Source: Erythrobacteraceae bacterium
GTDB taxonomy: Bacteria; Pseudomonadota; Alphaproteobacteria; Sphingomonadales; Sphingomonadaceae
Direction of reading: 5' to 3'
NCBI GenBank assembly: GCA_947479055.1
Contig: CANJYE010000021.1
Coordinates: 1-53,518 of the forward strand
Length of the DNA stretch: 53,518 bases
The translations under genes were made by a program, and so were the position numbers. How positions within the stretch are numbered: position 1 is the stretch's first letter; each line of letters begins with the position of its first letter. Positions 51,708 through 53,518 of the stretch are shown piece after piece. The notes beneath the pieces were generated by a model, which did no database searches, was not told the origin of the DNA, and saw nothing but the letters and a program-made list of their open reading frames with translations.

Positions 51708-52211
51708 ATGGATGACGCAGCCAAGAAAACCGCCCTCAGGATGATCCCTTATGGCATTTACGTGCTGACCGCGAAGGGCGCGGATGGCACGCTTTATGCC
51801 GCCACGGTCAACTGGGTGACGCAGACCGCCTTTGCCCCGCCGTTGGTGGTGGTGGGCGTCAAGGCGGAATCGGGCGCTTATCATGGCCTCAAGGAAAGCG
51901 GCGCTTTCACGCTCAACATGCTCGGCAAGGGCCAGCAGGGCGCGGCCTTCGCTTTCTTCAAGCCGGCCGATGTGACCGACGGCAAGATTTCGGGCGAGCC
52001 CTATCATGATGGTGCCAACGGCGCGCCGATCCTGCAGAGCGCGGTTGCTGCGGTCGAATGCAAGGTGGTCGAAATCGTCGCCCAGGGCGATCACCACGTG
52101 GTGGTGGGCCAAGTGACCGAAGCCCATGTCCACAAGCAGCCCGAAGGCCGCCCCGACATGGCGATCCTCGAGATGAAGGATCTGGGAGACAATGTCTTCT
52201 ACGGCGGCTGA
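51708..52211 (+). CDS. Flavin reductase-like (FMN-binding split-barrel) protein
   Basis: This 167-residue protein has the HpaC/RutF-type pattern: an N-terminal MIPYGIYVLTAKGADGTLYAATVNWVTQ, in which the T-x-N-W-V-T-Q stretch contacts FMN, PPLVVVGVK, and SGAFTLNML. Such proteins supply reduced FMN/FAD to two-component monooxygenases. Within the window the luciferase-like enzyme (30290) is the most likely client; the BVMOs should not need it. ATG 51708 has AAGAG upstream. It converges with the aldolase gene four bases away. Confidence 0.83.
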   Translation: MDDAAKKTALRMIPYGIYVLTAKGADGTLYAATVNWVTQTAFAPPLVVVGVKAESGAYHGLKESGAFTLNMLGKGQQGAAFAFFKPADVTDGKISGEPYHDGANGAPILQSAVAAVECKVVEIVAQGDHHVVVGQVTEAHVHKQPEGRPDMAILEMKDLGDNVFYGG

Positions 52212-52214
52212 GGT

Positions 52215-52931
52215 TCAGTCTGCGTAATCGGGATAGTTGCGCTCGAGGAGGCGTTGCAGGGCAGGCCATAGCCGCTTGTTCAGCGTCGCCTCCGAAGCGC
52301 GGGTCGGGCGGCTGGCATCGACATCGGGCAGGCGCAGCGCAGCGTTTCCCGATTGCGCCAGCAATTGCGCCTCGCAGGCCTTTTCCAGCCAATAGACGTT
52401 GAGGAAGGCTTCCGCCGCCGAACGGCCCAGCGCCAGCGTGCCGTGATTGCGCAGCAGCATCATGTCGCGATCGCCGAGATCGGCGACCAGCCGTTCGCGC
52501 TCGGCATGGTCGAGCGCGATCCCTTCGTAATCGTGATAGGCCAGCCGGCCATGCACCAGCAGCGCGAACTGGCTCAGCGGCAGCAGGCCCGCTTCCTGGC
52601 AGGCCACGCCGAGGCCCGCCCCGCCATGCATATGGATCACGAATTGCGCATCGTGCCGGGCCATGTGGACGGCGGAATGAATGGTGAAGCCGGCCGGGTT
52701 GACATCATGCGGCGAGTTGTCGGCCTTTTCGCCATCCAGCCCCACCCGGACCAGACTGGAAGCGGTGATCTCCTCGAACAGGTAGCCGTAAGGATTGATC
52801 AGGAACTGGTCCTGCGTCCCCGGCACCCGCGCGGAGATGTGAGTGAAGATCAGATCGTCCCAGCCGAAATGCGCAACCAGCCGGTAAAGCCCGGCCAGAT
52901 CGCGGCGGACTTGCTGTTCGCCTTCGCTCAT
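52215..52931 (-). CDS. Class II aldolase/adducin-family protein
   Basis: This 238-residue protein has the class II aldolase zinc site His100-x-His102 (FVIHMHGGAG) plus His163 (LLRNHGTLALG), together with the N-terminal DDLIFTHISAR phosphate-loop region. The family holds sugar-phosphate aldolases, epimerases and non-sugar decarboxylases; sphingomonad catabolic clusters often carry members of unknown substrate. Its ATG overlaps the stop of the upstream cupin gene (ATGA, 52928-52931), so the two are coupled. It could perform a retro-aldol cleavage of a ring-opened intermediate. Confidence 0.83.
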   Translation of the reverse strand: MSEGEQQVRRDLAGLYRLVAHFGWDDLIFTHISARVPGTQDQFLINPYGYLFEEITASSLVRVGLDGEKADNSPHDVNPAGFTIHSAVHMARHDAQFVIHMHGGAGLGVACQEAGLLPLSQFALLVHGRLAYHDYEGIALDHAERERLVADLGDRDMMLLRNHGTLALGRSAAEAFLNVYWLEKACEAQLLAQSGNAALRLPDVDASRPTRASEATLNKRLWPALQRLLERNYPDYAD

Positions 52932-53281
52932 GCCCGTTCGACAGCGTCCACCAGGCCGATCGCATCTTCGAGATACATCGCCTCTTCCAGCCCGACGATA
53001 TAGACCATCCGGTCCTTGACCACCCCTTCGGCATGGCGCGTGCCCTTGCGGATCACCAGCTTGTCGCCCGGGCCGACCGGCAGGTTCTCGCCCGTGTCCT
53101 CGTCGAAGATCTCGGTCTCGCCTTCCATCACATAGACATGAAGCGTGGCGGCATGGGCATGGACCGGCAGGCCCGGCGAGGGCGGCGACAGCGCAGTGGC
53201 GGGCCACAGCTGCCCGGCGATCATGTCGCGCAGCACTTCGTCGCGGGTGGTGAAATAATTGTGATGGAGTTCGAGCGGCAT
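52928..53281 (-). CDS. Cupin-domain protein
   Basis: This 117-residue single-domain cupin carries HAHAATLHVYVMEGETEIF as the first cupin motif and VGPGDKLVIRKGTRHAEG as the second, including possible metal ligands His, His, Glu and a late His. Small cupins act as metal-dependent isomerases, dioxygenases or hydrolases. ATG 53279-53281 has CGGGAGAG upstream. It is translationally coupled to the aldolase gene. It is the last complete catabolic gene before the IS3-type element. Function unknown. Confidence 0.8.
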   Translation of the reverse strand: MPLELHHNYFTTRDEVLRDMIAGQLWPATALSPPSPGLPVHAHAATLHVYVMEGETEIFDEDTGENLPVGPGDKLVIRKGTRHAEGVVKDRMVYIVGLEEAMYLEDAIGLVDAVERA

Positions 53282-53417
53282 CGTTCTCTCCCGTTTTCGT
53301 TGCCCGGCAGGCTATGCCATCTTTCCCGCCCGGTCCAGCGCCTGCGCGATCCCTCTTTACCTTCCCCCGGGTGTTCCCCGTCAGCACCTATGGCCCAGAT
53401 TTGAGGTTGTGATTTAA

Positions 53418-53474
53418 GGAGAGATTGGGTCTCGTCGTAGTGACGAAGGAACGAAGATGAGACCCAATCTCTCC
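53418..53474 (+). promoter_or_regulatory. Perfect 16-bp hairpin enclosing the transposase start
   Basis: The left arm GGAGAGATTGGGTCTC (53418-53433) is the exact complement of GAGACCCAATCTCTCC (53459-53474). The 25-base loop holds the AAGGA ribosome site (53446-53450) and the first two bases of the ATG. In a transcript from outside the element, the stem would form around the initiation region. Confidence 0.8.
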
Positions 53475-53518
53475 AAATCAAAATCGCCAGCCAAGCGCCC
53501 TGCGGAAGCTGTGGTGAA
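53457..53518 (+). CDS. IS3-family transposase OrfA, N-terminal end (partial)
   Basis: The frame starts with ATG at 53457-53459 and runs off the window after about 20 codons. It has the beginning RPNLSKSKSPAKRPAEAVV. That matches the basic start of IS3-family OrfA helix-turn-helix proteins seen in sphingomonads and rhizobia (from memory). AAGGA lies six bases upstream. Confidence 0.6.
   Translation, partial: MRPNLSKSKSPAKRPAEAVV

Larger units (their letters stand above)
53402..53518 (+). mobile_element. IS3-type insertion sequence, left end (partial)
   Basis: The boundary is set at TG of TGAGGTTGTGATT (53402), as IS3-family ends begin with TG. It precedes a transposase start and a strong hairpin. 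The element continues beyond the window; exact end and target duplication cannot be verified. Confidence 0.55.

Noticed and set aside
1..53518. A composite transposon formed by the two bordering insertion sequences
   Set aside because: The left remnant is IS5-type and the right element IS3-type. Composite transposons need matching elements, and housekeeping genes such as dcd lie inside.
1..53518. tRNA, rRNA or CRISPR features
   Set aside because: No cloverleaf-like sequence, rRNA motif or regularly spaced direct repeat array was seen on either strand.

Overview
This is GC-rich alphaproteobacterial DNA, most like a sphingomonad (Novosphingobium/Sphingobium type). The signs are several large TonB-dependent receptors next to catabolic genes, many SDR, SnoaL-like, EthD and Baeyer-Villiger-type proteins, the sphingomonad-style poly-proline/OmpA C-terminus, and a short repeat typical of such genomes. 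The assignment is by pattern recognition, not database search. No tRNA, rRNA or CRISPR array is visible.

Layout. 1-306: 3' end of an IS5-type element and a nested inverted repeat. 373-720: orphan AraC DNA-binding domain. 805-4953: leftward operon GST, FMN/FeS/FAD old-yellow-type reductase, SnoaL-like protein, SDR. 5470-9517: a TonB receptor fused to an OmpA peptidoglycan-binding domain, then a CrtC-like (DUF7064/7065-type) protein. 9817-17899: SDR, molybdopterin oxidoreductase, bifunctional enoyl-CoA hydratase/3-hydroxyacyl-CoA dehydrogenase, a phosphotransferase-fold protein lacking catalytic residues, a small unknown and a second CrtC-like protein. 18143-28347: second receptor, Baeyer-Villiger monooxygenase, two D-aminoacylase-like amidohydrolases around a PQQ/haem lipoprotein dehydrogenase. 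28456-32869: BKACE enzyme, ABM and EthD proteins, luciferase-like monooxygenase, KstD/fumarate-reductase-like flavoprotein. 33027-36967: chromosomal-type genes (ZnuD-like receptor, dcd, nucleotide-sugar epimerase). 37116-53281: SDR, Rieske oxygenase, VOC protein, amidohydrolase, EthD protein, enoyl-CoA hydratase, SnoaL-like proteins, two more monooxygenases, SDR, membrane PQQ dehydrogenase, Zn alcohol dehydrogenase, flavin reductase, class II aldolase, cupin. 53402-53518: left end of an IS3-type element.

How they may work together (inference): two receptors import a hydrophobic alicyclic or terpenoid/steroid-like compound. PQQ, Zn and SDR dehydrogenases oxidise alcohols to ketones. Three Baeyer-Villiger-type enzymes insert oxygen to give lactones or esters, and amidohydrolases may open the products. 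SnoaL-like, old-yellow-type and KstD-like proteins handle dehydration, double-bond reduction and desaturation, and the hydratases feed beta-oxidation. No CoA ligase, acyl-CoA dehydrogenase or thiolase is in the window, so the pathway is incomplete here and the substrate cannot be named.

Most notable: the TonB receptor-OmpA fusion (5470-8370); a perfect 16-bp hairpin enclosing the ribosome-binding site and start codon of the IS3 transposase (53418-53474); the kinase-dead phosphotransferase (15179-16279); a lipoprotein PQQ dehydrogenase without the usual vicinal cysteines; D-aminoacylase-like enzymes without the usual zinc histidines; and a 17-bp palindrome in front of the ZnuD-like receptor.
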